Positions 17,965-25,964 are shown, numbered from the stretch's first letter. The stretch is 64,000 nt of DNA from Flavobacterium aquidurense (GCF_001404985.1 NZ_JRLF01000010.1:407521-471520); one strand, 5' to 3'. Made by a program: numbers and translations. Notes: generated from the letters alone by a model not told the origin.

Positions 17965-18972
17965 ATGAATAATTTTAAAAAAGGAATATTATTCGCGGCA
18001 TTGTTTTCAAGTCTGGTTTTTATAGGCTGCAGCAACGACGACGACGATGATGATTTAATGGGGAACTGGGTTAAAAAATCAGCATTTGATGGCCCTGCAA
18101 GATCTAGTGCTACCAGTTTTGTTATTGGAGATTATGCTTATGTAGCAACAGGTTATACTGGTGATGTTTATTTAAAAGATTTATGGGCTTATAATTCTAC
18201 CGGTGATTATTGGGAGCAAAAAGCAGATTTCACAGGTGTTGGCAGAAGTTCTGCTTCTAGTTTTGCTCTTAACGAAAAAGGATATATTGGTCTTGGTTAT
18301 GATGGAACAAATAAATTGAAAGATTTTTACCAATACGATCCAACAAGCAATAGCTGGACTCAAAAAACTGATTTTGCAGGAACGGGCCGTTATGCTGCCG
18401 TAGGATTTCAGGCTGGAGGAAAAGCTTATTTTGGAACTGGATATGACGGAAATTATCTTAAAGATTTCTATCAATACAGTGATGTAACAAATACATGGAC
18501 ACTTGTAAACGGATTTAGTGGCAATAAAAGACGTAATGCCACTGCGTTTGTAATTGCTGATAAGGTTTATTTAGGAACCGGAATAAACAATGGCGTTTAT
18601 CAGGAAGATTTCTGGGAGTTTGATCCTGCCACTGATGTCTGGACCAGAAAACGTGATATCGACAAGGACACTGATGATGATTACAGCTATAATGACGATT
18701 ATGCAATTGTACGTTCAAATGCTTCGAGTTTCTCTATGAACGGATTGGGATATGTTGTGGGTGGAGAAAGCATTAAGACAATCTGGGAATATAATCCTGC
18801 TACAGATTTATGGACAGAAAGAACTCCAATGGAAGGAGCCAGCAGAACAGATGCCGTAGGTTTTGCGATCAATAATCGTGGTTTTTATATGTTAGGAAGA
18901 GTGGGTTCTACTTACTTTGATGACGCATGGGAATTTAAACCTTTAGAAGAGCAAAACAGCGATGATAATTAA
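17965..18972 (+). CDS. Kelch-repeat surface lipoprotein
   Basis: 335 residues. Lipobox F-I-G-C22 is followed by S-N-D-D-D-D-D-D, a strong acidic surface-export signal. About six Kelch repeats of 45-50 residues follow, each with a G-(Y/I)-(G/V)-x-G-Y-(D/T)-G blade, a K-D-(F/L)-(Y/W)-Y segment and a W-(T/E)-x-K-x-x-F end. They should close as a six-bladed propeller, a typical binding platform. Some blades are nearly identical (the F-x-G-x-G-R-x-S/A motif recurs). It sits between a barrel protein and a DUF4907 lipoprotein in an operon with a LytS-type kinase. Confidence 0.88.
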   Translation: MNNFKKGILFAALFSSLVFIGCSNDDDDDDLMGNWVKKSAFDGPARSSATSFVIGDYAYVATGYTGDVYLKDLWAYNSTGDYWEQKADFTGVGRSSASSFALNEKGYIGLGYDGTNKLKDFYQYDPTSNSWTQKTDFAGTGRYAAVGFQAGGKAYFGTGYDGNYLKDFYQYSDVTNTWTLVNGFSGNKRRNATAFVIADKVYLGTGINNGVYQEDFWEFDPATDVWTRKRDIDKDTDDDYSYNDDYAIVRSNASSFSMNGLGYVVGGESIKTIWEYNPATDLWTERTPMEGASRTDAVGFAINNRGFYMLGRVGSTYFDDAWEFKPLEEQNSDDN

Positions 18973-18973
18973 T

Positions 18974-19294
18974 ATGAAAAAACAATTCTTCTGGAGTAAA
19001 ATCCAGAAGAATTTACTGTTTATTTTATTGGTTTTACAATTTACTGCTTGTGTAAAGCATGAGAAATTTAAAAGTACATCCTTTAAAACCACAACAGGCT
19101 GGGGATATACGGTTGCCTTTAAAAATAAAATCATCATCAAACAATCTGTTATTCCGGTAATAAATGACACTAAAAGTTTTTCAACAGAAAGCGACGCCTT
19201 AAAAGTGGCCAATTTAGTGACTGAAAAACTCAATCATAAGATATCACCAACGGTAACCAAAAATGATTTAATTTTATTAAAAATAAAATTATAA
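18974..19294 (+). CDS. DUF4907-family small lipoprotein
   Basis: 106 residues from the ATG at 18974 (a frame open from 18962 overlaps the Kelch stop). Signal ends in F-T-A-C26, a lipobox. The mature part (T-G-W-G-Y-T-V, I-I-K-Q-S-V-I-P-V-I, F-S-T-E-S-D-A-L-K-V-A-N-L-V) is the DUF4907 pattern: a short exposed beta hairpin followed by an amphipathic helix. Begins one base after the Kelch stop, and its own stop touches the ATG of the kinase gene, so translation of all three is probably coupled. Function unknown. Confidence 0.8.
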   Translation: MKKQFFWSKIQKNLLFILLVLQFTACVKHEKFKSTSFKTTTGWGYTVAFKNKIIIKQSVIPVINDTKSFSTESDALKVANLVTEKLNHKISPTVTKNDLILLKIKL

Positions 19295-20398
19295 ATGACA
19301 CTAGATACCATTAAAAATACAAGCTCAAATAAAATTTTATTCCATTGCATTATATGGGTTTTCTTTATTCTGACTTCACTAATTCAGTTTTATGAAAGTC
19401 CGTTTAGGATCAATAATGACTTTTATGTACAATGGTCTACCGGAATTCTGCTGTTTTATCTGAACTATTTTTATTTGGTTCCAGCGTTACTTTTAGAAAA
19501 AAAATACTGGCTTTATTTTGTATTTGTATTTTCTCTCATTTTACTTTTTATGATTATCCGGATTAATTACTTTATTCCTGAATTTAGGCATACAAGACCC
19601 GCAATGGGCCCTCCTCCTGAAGATCTTAAATTAATATTTAAAGGAAAGCGCGTCAGAGCTATAATGGCCACCAGACAGCCATTGTTTTTTAAAATTGGTC
19701 CTTCATTTTTCTATATCTTAATCATTACTATTAGTGCTATTATTAGAACATTAACCGAATTTTATAACAATCAACAAAACAAATTAATTGCCGAAACCCA
19801 TAGAACAAATACTGAATTGATTTATTTGCGTAAACAAACCAATCCGCATTTTTTATTCAATTCCTTAAATAGTATTTATTCTCTGGCACATAAAAAATCT
19901 GATTTGGTCCCTGATGCCATCGTAACATTATCAGAATTAATGCGCTATATGCTGTATGAAACAGATAATAAAACGGTGGCTTTAGAAAAGGAAATCAATT
20001 ACATCCAGAATTATATTGAGCTGCAAAAACTACGACTCAATAATATCGAAGACATTGTTATCAATGTTCATGGCGATACGCGCAACAAGTTTATTGAACC
20101 TTTATTATTGATTTCGTTTGTAGAAAATGCCTTTAAATATGGAACTGATTATAAAGGCGCGGCACATGTAAAGATCAAAATTTTTATTCTGGAAAACAGT
20201 CTTGATTTCTGGATCGAAAATACGATTGAAAACTATGTTAAAGATCCTGAAAATTCAGGAATAGGTTTGGTAAACATTCAAAACCGACTTGATTTGCTTT
20301 ATCCAAATGCGCACGAACTTAAAATCACTCAGGATAATGAATATTATCGCGTGCATTTGAATTTAAAATTAGATAAAATTCAAACTTCAATACATTAA
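19295..20398 (+). CDS. LytS-type sensor histidine kinase
   Basis: 367 residues. Hydrophobic segments at about 15-32, 48-66, 71-90 and 136-152 make a multi-pass membrane domain. The cytoplasmic part is a His_kinase (PF06580-type) domain: Q-T-N-P-H185-F-L-F-N-S-L-N-S with the phospho-acceptor His, then the N-box F-V-E-N-A-F-K-Y-G, then G-I-G-L-V-N-I-Q-N-R-L for ATP binding. No periplasmic sensor domain is obvious; the ~45-residue stretch between the third and fourth segments is the only sizeable loop. Its likely target is the LytTR regulator two genes downstream. Confidence 0.93.
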   Translation: MTLDTIKNTSSNKILFHCIIWVFFILTSLIQFYESPFRINNDFYVQWSTGILLFYLNYFYLVPALLLEKKYWLYFVFVFSLILLFMIIRINYFIPEFRHTRPAMGPPPEDLKLIFKGKRVRAIMATRQPLFFKIGPSFFYILIITISAIIRTLTEFYNNQQNKLIAETHRTNTELIYLRKQTNPHFLFNSLNSIYSLAHKKSDLVPDAIVTLSELMRYMLYETDNKTVALEKEINYIQNYIELQKLRLNNIEDIVINVHGDTRNKFIEPLLLISFVENAFKYGTDYKGAAHVKIKIFILENSLDFWIENTIENYVKDPENSGIGLVNIQNRLDLLYPNAHELKITQDNEYYRVHLNLKLDKIQTSIH

Positions 20399-20410
20399 AC
20401 ATAACGGATT

Positions 20411-21124
20411 ATGGACAGAAAAAAATTCATCAGAAATGGTATTTTAGGAATTGCATCGTTAGCAACAGCTTCTAAATTGTTAGAATCCTGTTCTAAAAGT
20501 GATAATGATGATAGTGGTACAAATTCTTCAGATGATGGAAGCTGTACTGTTTCCCCATCAGAAACTAAAGGTCCGTTCCCGATCAAAACACCGAGCCAAT
20601 TGGTTTTAGAAAACATAAAATCTGATCGTGTTGGAGTTGCTTTGCTGATTAACTTAGTTATCGAAAACAAAAACAATAATTGTTCACCGCTTTCCGGTAT
20701 TTTAGTTGATGTTTGGCATTGTGATAAAGATGGAAATTATTCAGAATATGGCGGAACCTCAATGCAGCAGACAGATTATACTGCTGTTCATTTTTTAAGA
20801 GGCAGACAAACCACAAATTCTAAAGGAGAAGTTTCGTTTATTTCGATTTTTCCGGGTTGGTATCAAGGCAGGGCGCCTCATGTTCATGTAGAAGTTTTAA
20901 GCAGTAGCGGATCTTCGTTATTGGTGACGCAAATTGCATTTCCTGAAACTATTTCAAGTACCGTTTATTCGAGTACAAATTATGCTGCTCACGGTCAGGC
21001 TGATACTTCTAACACTAAGGACAATGTGTTTTCTGATAGTTTAGCAGATGAATTAGCAACCTTAACCGGCAATCTAACAGATGGTTATACTTTAAGCAAA
21101 ACAATAACCGTAAAAAACGGATAA
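20411..21124 (+). CDS. Lipoprotein-like intradiol ring-cleavage dioxygenase
   Basis: 237 residues. The N-terminus (D-R-K-K-F-I-R-N-G, hydrophobic stretch, L-L-E-S-C27-S-K-S-D) looks like a Tat-style or Sec lipoprotein signal. The enzyme should therefore lie in the periplasm or on the surface, unlike catabolic dioxygenases. The fold matches protocatechuate/catechol intradiol dioxygenases. All four expected iron ligands are visible: Tyr110 (D-G-N-Y-S-E-Y), Tyr151 (P-G-W-Y-Q-G-R), His157 and His159 (P-H-V-H-V). Arg154 of the active site is also present. It would oxidatively open an aromatic diol; the substrate is unknown and no ring-cleavage pathway genes are nearby. Located between kinase and regulator genes. 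Confidence 0.88.
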   Translation: MDRKKFIRNGILGIASLATASKLLESCSKSDNDDSGTNSSDDGSCTVSPSETKGPFPIKTPSQLVLENIKSDRVGVALLINLVIENKNNNCSPLSGILVDVWHCDKDGNYSEYGGTSMQQTDYTAVHFLRGRQTTNSKGEVSFISIFPGWYQGRAPHVHVEVLSSSGSSLLVTQIAFPETISSTVYSSTNYAAHGQADTSNTKDNVFSDSLADELATLTGNLTDGYTLSKTITVKNG

Positions 21125-21226
21125 TTTAAGTTCAACCAGTATTTTATGATAATTTTAAAACTTATTTTACTGGTTTAAAACTACTTTTGAGCACCAAGCC
21201 AAATTTTAAATCTAAAACTTCAACAA

Positions 21227-21943
21227 ATGAAATGTGTAATTATAGACGATGAACCTTTAGCAGTTGAATTATTAGAAGATTTTGTTCGAAAGGTAGATGC
21301 GCTGGAACTTATCAGTACTTTTAATAATGCTATTGATGCCGTTTCATTTATCAATCAAAATAATGTCGATTTAATTTTTCTGGACATTCAGATGCCGCAT
21401 TTTTCAGGAATTGATTTCTTAAATACGATCGAAAAGAAGCCTTTGATCATTTTTACAACTGCTTTTTCTGATTATGCTGTTGAAGGTTTTAATCTTGGTG
21501 CTGTAGATTATTTAGTAAAACCCATCCCTTTTCATCGTTTTTTAAAATCAGTAGTGCGTGCACAACAAATTTTAAATCCAACTGCTAATGTCCAGGCCAT
21601 TTCTGAAAATACAACTGCGCCGGAATTAGAACAGGATTTTATGTTTGTAAGAGCTGAATATGAAAATGTAAAAATGAATTTTTCGGATATTTTATTTATC
21701 GAAGGCCTAAAAGATTATGTCAAAATATACACCACGGATAATAAATTCACACTGACATTAATCAGTCTAATAAAACTGGAAAACTTACTTTCAAGCAAAG
21801 GTTTTTCCCGAATTCACAGGTCATATATCATCAATATAAAACATGTAAAATCAATTCAGAAAAATAAAGTTTTGATCAGTGATAAAAGAATACCAATTAG
21901 CGAAAGTTATAAAAATGCCTTTTTTGAAAGAATAAATTTGTAG
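21227..21943 (+). CDS. LytTR-family response regulator
   Basis: 238 residues. Receiver domain: acidic pair D7-D8, phospho-acceptor D53 (L-I-F-L-D-I-Q-M-P), T-T at 77-78 and K98 (D-Y-L-V-K-P-I). After a ~25-residue linker comes a LytTR DNA-binding domain (V-R-A-E-Y-E-N-V-K, I-L-F-I-E-G-L-K-D-Y-V-K, F-S-R-I-H-R-S-Y-I-I-N). Likely partner of the LytS-type kinase upstream. The 102-base gap after the dioxygenase gene is the largest in the operon and could hold its own promoter. Confidence 0.95.
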   Translation: MKCVIIDDEPLAVELLEDFVRKVDALELISTFNNAIDAVSFINQNNVDLIFLDIQMPHFSGIDFLNTIEKKPLIIFTTAFSDYAVEGFNLGAVDYLVKPIPFHRFLKSVVRAQQILNPTANVQAISENTTAPELEQDFMFVRAEYENVKMNFSDILFIEGLKDYVKIYTTDNKFTLTLISLIKLENLLSSKGFSRIHRSYIINIKHVKSIQKNKVLISDKRIPISESYKNAFFERINL

Positions 21944-21944
21944 T

Positions 21945-22463
21945 TTATTCTTCGTTCTTAAACCATCCGGAATACATTACATAATTGTTTGAAATACGCT
22001 CAATTTCGCCGGCAAAGTCAGATTGATCAATGTCTTTTACTTTTTTTGCAGGAACACCGGCATAAATAGTTCCTGATGCTACAACAGTATTTTGTGTTAC
22101 AACGGCTCCGGCAGCGATAATAGAATTACTTTCTACAACACAATTATCCATCACAATAGCGCCCATACCAATTAAAACATTGTCATGAATTTTACATCCG
22201 TGAACAATTGCGTTATGTCCTATCGAAACATTATTACCTATAATCGTTGGATGTTTTTGATACGTACAATGAATAATTGCACCATCCTGAATATTTACTT
22301 TATTGCCAATTGAAATAAAATTGACATCTCCACGAATTACAGCATTGAACCAAACACTGCAAGAATCACCAAAAGTAACATCACCAACAATTGTAGCATT
22401 TTCAGCAACATAACAGTCCTCAGGAATCGAAGGCGTTTTTCCGTTTACAGATTTAATAAGCAT
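21945..22463 (-). CDS. Gamma-class carbonic anhydrase-like hexapeptide protein
   Basis: 172 residues of left-handed beta-helix hexapeptide repeats (A-T-I-V-G-D, S-V-W-F-N-A-V-I-R-G-D). The three zinc-type histidines are at H65 (I-I-H-C-T), H83 (I-G-H-N-A-I) and H88 (V-H-G-C), with the same spacing pattern as Cam. The acidic loop of Methanosarcina Cam is missing, as in most bacterial YrdA/CaiE-like members, so carbonic anhydrase activity is uncertain. Convergent with the LytTR regulator, with one base between the stops. Confidence 0.9.
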   Translation of the reverse strand: MLIKSVNGKTPSIPEDCYVAENATIVGDVTFGDSCSVWFNAVIRGDVNFISIGNKVNIQDGAIIHCTYQKHPTIIGNNVSIGHNAIVHGCKIHDNVLIGMGAIVMDNCVVESNSIIAAGAVVTQNTVVASGTIYAGVPAKKVKDIDQSDFAGEIERISNNYVMYSGWFKNEE

Positions 22464-22472
22464 AATAAAAAT

Positions 22473-23462
22473 TTAGTTAATAGCCGGACAATTACAATCG
22501 TAACGTTCCCTTTTACAAAATAAATTGATACCCAAAGTAATTTGATGGTATCCTCCTGTATCGAATTTAACATCGCCCGTAACTTGTGAATAGGTATAAG
22601 CAAACATGAAATTCTTATAATTAATACCAATTATTGGCGTAATGTATTGCAGTTTTTGAGCTGCAACACCGCTTGTAGTACTATATTCTGTACCATCAAA
22701 GCTTCTTCTATAGGATAATGCTGCCCATAAGCTTCCAAAATCCATGCTTTTGTATGCTTTTAAGTTTAAATCGACAGATTTCTCTTTTGTCTTATCAAAT
22801 AACTGAAATAAAACTGAAGGTTCCCAGGTAATCATATTTCTTTTGCCAAAAACATATCCTGCACTTAAAAGAAACTTTCTCACATTATCGCTTTCGTAAT
22901 CTGTATATAATTCACGTCTGGTTTCAAGCAATCCCTGAACCGTTGCATGCGCATAAAAATCAAGATAATTATACGAAGCTCCAAGATCCATATTAAAATA
23001 GGAATCTTTTTGAATCTGCCCAAAAACTATGGGGTCAAATGTGCCTCCAAATTTAGTTTCATCGAGCTGACTCTGAATAACGCCTCCACTAATACCAAAC
23101 GAAAGTTGGTTTAAATCGAGTTCATCCCTGGAAAACATAATATGATGTGCATAAGTAAGCTTTACTCCTTTTTGTGAATGATATCCATTTTTATCATTAA
23201 AAATAATAATTCCTGCTCCCGACCTTTCCCCTATTCTCCCATTAAAAGTTAAGGTTTGAAGTGTAGGTGCATCTTCCTGACCAAACCACTGTTTTCTGGC
23301 TGTCAATCTAATTTTTGCACAATTGGCTGCACCGGCCATTGACGGGTGAATCAAGTAATAATTATCTGATAAATAATCCGAATAAACAGGTATTCCTTCT
23401 TGGGAATAAGAATAAAATGTTGTTATTAAAAAAATAAATAAAACCTTGATCCTAAATTCCAT
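22473..23462 (-). CDS. PorP/SprF-family type IX secretion-associated outer-membrane protein
   Basis: 329 residues. A signal peptide (ends S-Y-S-Q) is followed by the PorP/SprF signature: an N-Y-Y-L-I-H-P-S-M-A-G-A segment, R-K-Q-W-F-G-Q-E, then repeated amphipathic strands to F-M-F-A-Y-T-Y-S. SprF-type barrels are needed for secretion or surface attachment of particular T9SS adhesins. Normally the adhesin gene lies directly upstream. Here upstream is the divergent NifU gene, so this copy is an orphan or serves an adhesin elsewhere. Nine bases before the gamma-CA gene. Ends with a C-K-R-E-R-Y-D-C-N-C-P cysteine-rich tail. Confidence 0.88.
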   Translation of the reverse strand: MEFRIKVLFIFLITTFYSYSQEGIPVYSDYLSDNYYLIHPSMAGAANCAKIRLTARKQWFGQEDAPTLQTLTFNGRIGERSGAGIIIFNDKNGYHSQKGVKLTYAHHIMFSRDELDLNQLSFGISGGVIQSQLDETKFGGTFDPIVFGQIQKDSYFNMDLGASYNYLDFYAHATVQGLLETRRELYTDYESDNVRKFLLSAGYVFGKRNMITWEPSVLFQLFDKTKEKSVDLNLKAYKSMDFGSLWAALSYRRSFDGTEYSTTSGVAAQKLQYITPIIGINYKNFMFAYTYSQVTGDVKFDTGGYHQITLGINLFCKRERYDCNCPAIN

Positions 23463-23581
23463 AAAGGCAATTTTGTTTAAATATATTTCTGACTCTTATA
23501 ATTTAATACGATTTATTTGAAAAGAGTCTTAATTATTTTATTAAAAAATCAAATATAGGTATTAGTAGAAAATAACTTTAC

Positions 23582-23589
23582 TAAATTTG
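23582..23589 (+). promoter_or_regulatory. Possible -7 box of the NifU-type gene
   Basis: TAAATTTG lies 16 bases upstream of the ATG at 23606, the expected place for a flavobacterial -7 element. The -33 region shows TTA rather than TTG. Confidence 0.35.
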
Positions 23590-23605
23590 TGGAAAATTAC
23601 AAATC

Positions 23606-24505
23606 ATGACAAAAATCACCATAAAAGAAACTCAAAATCCAACTATACTAAAGTTTGAATTTGAAGATTTCATCACGCAAAATCAAAATTTTGAATTTAA
23701 AAATATTGACGAAGCACAATCATCACCTTTAGCACAACAATTATTTTATCTTCCGTTTGTTAAAACAGTATATATTTCAGGTAACTTTATTGCGATCGAA
23801 AGATATAGCATCGTAGAATGGGATGATGTAAAAGACGCTGTTGCTGAGCAAATTGAATCTTTTGTTGAAAAAGGTGGCGTTATAATAAAAGTTGACGAAA
23901 ATCAACCTAAAAAACAACCTATTACCGTTTATGGGGAAACAACTCCAAATCCTTCTGCTTTAAAATTTGTGGTAAGCAGAATGTTGACCAGAAATGCTGT
24001 TGAATATAAAAACATTGATCAGACGGCTTCTTCTCCATTAGCAAAAGAATTGTTCAAATTTCCTTATGTAAAAGAAGTTTTTATTGATGAGAATTATATT
24101 TCGGTAACTAAATATGATGTTAACGATTGGGATGAAATCACTTTGGAAGTTCGAACTTTTATCAAACAATTTATTGAAAATGGCGGAACAGTTTTAGATG
24201 AAAATTTAATTGAAGTTGCTACAAAAAATGATATTACCAAAGACGAAGCATTTGATAAGTTAGATGTTACCTCTCAGCAAATTATTAATATATTAGAAGA
24301 GTATGTAAAACCGGCAGTTGCGGCTGATGGAGGAAACATTGCTTTTGATTCTTATAACGAGAATGATAAAACGGTTAAAGTAATCCTGCAAGGTGCTTGC
24401 AGCGGTTGTCCTTCTTCTACTTTTACATTAAAAAGCGGAATCGAAAATATGCTGAAAAGTATGCTAAACGATGAAGCAATAAAAGTTGAAGCAGTAAATG
24501 CATAA
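23606..24505 (+). CDS. NifU-type Fe-S cluster scaffold/carrier with duplicated N-terminal domain
   Basis: 299 residues. Two copies of the Nfu N-terminal domain occur (about 5-90 and 108-195): T-Q-N-P-T-I-L-K-F-E-F and T-P-N-P-S-A-L-K-F-V, each followed by S-S-P-L-A, a V-K-T/E-V-(Y/F)-I strand and a D-W/E-W-D-(D/E) motif. The C-terminal NifU domain (about 222-292) keeps the cluster-binding pair in G-A-C-S-G-C-P-S-S. It should deliver 4Fe-4S clusters to apo-proteins in the cytoplasm. The domain duplication makes it longer than the ~190-residue mitochondrial-type Nfu1. A terminator follows. Confidence 0.92.
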   Translation: MTKITIKETQNPTILKFEFEDFITQNQNFEFKNIDEAQSSPLAQQLFYLPFVKTVYISGNFIAIERYSIVEWDDVKDAVAEQIESFVEKGGVIIKVDENQPKKQPITVYGETTPNPSALKFVVSRMLTRNAVEYKNIDQTASSPLAKELFKFPYVKEVFIDENYISVTKYDVNDWDEITLEVRTFIKQFIENGGTVLDENLIEVATKNDITKDEAFDKLDVTSQQIINILEEYVKPAVAADGGNIAFDSYNENDKTVKVILQGACSGCPSSTFTLKSGIENMLKSMLNDEAIKVEAVNA

Positions 24506-24529
24506 TATTTTATTCTAAAAAATACAGAA

Positions 24530-24556
24530 AGCGTCTCAAATGGGACGCTTTTTTAT
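24530..24556 (+). terminator. Intrinsic terminator of the NifU-type gene
   Basis: AGCGTCTC-AAAT-GGGACGCT hairpin (one G-T pair) followed by a T-run, 24 bases after the stop at 24505. Confidence 0.8.
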
Positions 24557-24649
24557 TTTATTCCTATCTGCTTAATTTTCAATAAATTATTAGATCATAA
24601 TGAGATAAAAATAGTTAATATTGTATTCTAAACTAATCAATATAAAACT

Positions 24650-25057
24650 ATGGGATTATCTTCATTTTTCAAGAATTTATTTGGCACAGCCAAAGATTCT
24701 GCTTCAGATTTAACAACAGAAGCCGAGGTTAAATTTGAGCAAGCTAAAGAAGCAGCCGCTCCTTACATTGAGAAAGCAGAGACTTTTGCTGAAGAAACTA
24801 TCGCAAAAGCAAAAGAAGCTGCAGAACCAATATTAGATAATGCCGTAGAATATGCCCATAAAGCAAAAGACATTGTAAGCGAATATGTCGAAAAAGCTTC
24901 GGATTCTTTAAGTGATGTAATCGATTCTGTAAAAGAAAAAACAACTGAAGTTTCCGGCGAAACAAAAACTGCTGTTGCAGAAACCACAACAGATGCCAGT
25001 GAAAAAACAGAAACTATAATAGAAAAAAATATCGATCCCATTACGGATAAGGAATAA
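24650..25057 (+). CDS. LEA-like amphipathic helical protein (YtxH-type)
   Basis: 135 residues, no signal peptide, almost entirely Ala, Glu, Lys, Thr, Ser and Asp. Short repeats such as A-K-E-A-A-x-P-(Y/I) and E-K-A-x-x-(F/L) at ~11-residue spacing predict one long amphipathic helix, as in late-embryogenesis-abundant or apolipoprotein-like stress proteins. The N-terminus (M-G-L-S-S-F-F-K-N-L-F-G) could dip into a membrane. The C-terminal third is Thr/Glu-rich and probably disordered. The next gene is an MscS channel, so a role in osmotic or desiccation stress is plausible but inferred. Confidence 0.75.
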   Translation: MGLSSFFKNLFGTAKDSASDLTTEAEVKFEQAKEAAAPYIEKAETFAEETIAKAKEAAEPILDNAVEYAHKAKDIVSEYVEKASDSLSDVIDSVKEKTTEVSGETKTAVAETTTDASEKTETIIEKNIDPITDKE

Positions 25058-25089
25058 AGACATTTTTTCTAATAAAAATAAAATATCTC

Positions 25090-25097
25090 TATATTTG
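25090..25097 (+). promoter_or_regulatory. -7 box ahead of the mscS leader
   Basis: TATATTTG matches the flavobacterial -7 consensus exactly. Transcription would begin around 25102-25105 and run into the hairpin at 25111-25127 before the mscS ATG at 25147. No TTG is seen at the -33 position. Confidence 0.4.
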
Positions 25098-25110
25098 CAC
25101 CACTAATATG

Positions 25111-25134
25111 CCTTCTCTTTGAGAAGGTTTTTTT
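25111..25134 (+). terminator. Terminator-like hairpin between the LEA-like gene and mscS
   Basis: CCTTCTC-TTT-GAGAAGG, a perfect 7-bp stem, followed by seven T residues. It could end the LEA-like message (54 bases after its stop). Because a -7 box lies just upstream at 25090, it would also act as an attenuator in a short mscS leader. Confidence 0.7.
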
Positions 25135-25146
25135 ATTCGAAAAAAC

Positions 25147-25959
25147 ATGAACATGAATCCAGATCAAATTAGCAATTATGTCACTAAATTTATTGACGTA
25201 TTAGTTGATTATGCACCTAAATTAGTCTCTGCGTTTATTATTTTGTTTGTTGGTATTTATGCCATCAGATTAATAAACAGGGTTATTACAAAAGTAATGG
25301 TTCAAAGAAATTTAGATCCTACTTTAACAAAATTTCTCTCGGACATCCTGATATGGGCACTCCGTATTTTATTATTTGTAACTTTTATTTCAAAACTCGG
25401 TATTGAGACTTCGTCATTTGTTGCTATCTTAGGAGCAATGGGACTTGCGGTAGGTTTATCATTGCAGGGTTCTCTTTCTAATTTTGCGGGAGGAATGTTA
25501 ATTATCGTTTTCAAACCTTTTAAAGTTGGCGATACAATCGAGGCACAAGGTGTTATTGCAACTGTAGTCGAAATTCAAATTTTTGTTACTAAGATGCTTA
25601 CGGGTAATAACCAGACTGTTTTTGTACCTAATGGAGCTTTGTCAAACGGAACAATAATCAATTATTCGATGCAGGGAGAAAGAAAAGCTGATTTGACATT
25701 TTCTATTTCTTATGACTCAGATATCAAGAAAGCAAAAGAGGTTCTTTTAGATGTTTTAGTCAAAAATCCAAAAGTACTTAAAACTCCTGCACCAGAAGTT
25801 TTTGTCAAGAATTTATCTGCCAGTTCTATAGATTTTGCTGTACGCCCGTGGGCAAAAAATGCTAATTATGGAGCTGTTTTTTCTGAAACACTTGAAAATT
25901 GCAAAATAGCCCTTGATGAGGCCGGAATTTCAATTCAGCCTTTTACACTTCAAAAATAA
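25147..25959 (+). CDS. Small-conductance mechanosensitive channel, MscS family
   Basis: 270 residues, the compact MscS size. Three membrane helices (about 20-45, 65-88, 92-115). The third is the pore helix with the Gly/Ala-rich pattern G-L-A-V-G-L-S-L-Q-G-S-L-S-N-F-A-G-G. The conserved F-K-P-F-K-V-G-D-T-I-E of the upper beta domain follows, then F-V-P-N-G-A-L-S-N-G. It opens under membrane tension to release solutes during osmotic downshock. ATG at 25147 chosen; 25153 is also in frame. Convergent with tsaB, with five bases between the stops. Confidence 0.95.
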   Translation: MNMNPDQISNYVTKFIDVLVDYAPKLVSAFIILFVGIYAIRLINRVITKVMVQRNLDPTLTKFLSDILIWALRILLFVTFISKLGIETSSFVAILGAMGLAVGLSLQGSLSNFAGGMLIIVFKPFKVGDTIEAQGVIATVVEIQIFVTKMLTGNNQTVFVPNGALSNGTIINYSMQGERKADLTFSISYDSDIKKAKEVLLDVLVKNPKVLKTPAPEVFVKNLSASSIDFAVRPWAKNANYGAVFSETLENCKIALDEAGISIQPFTLQK

Positions 25960-25964
25960 ATGTT

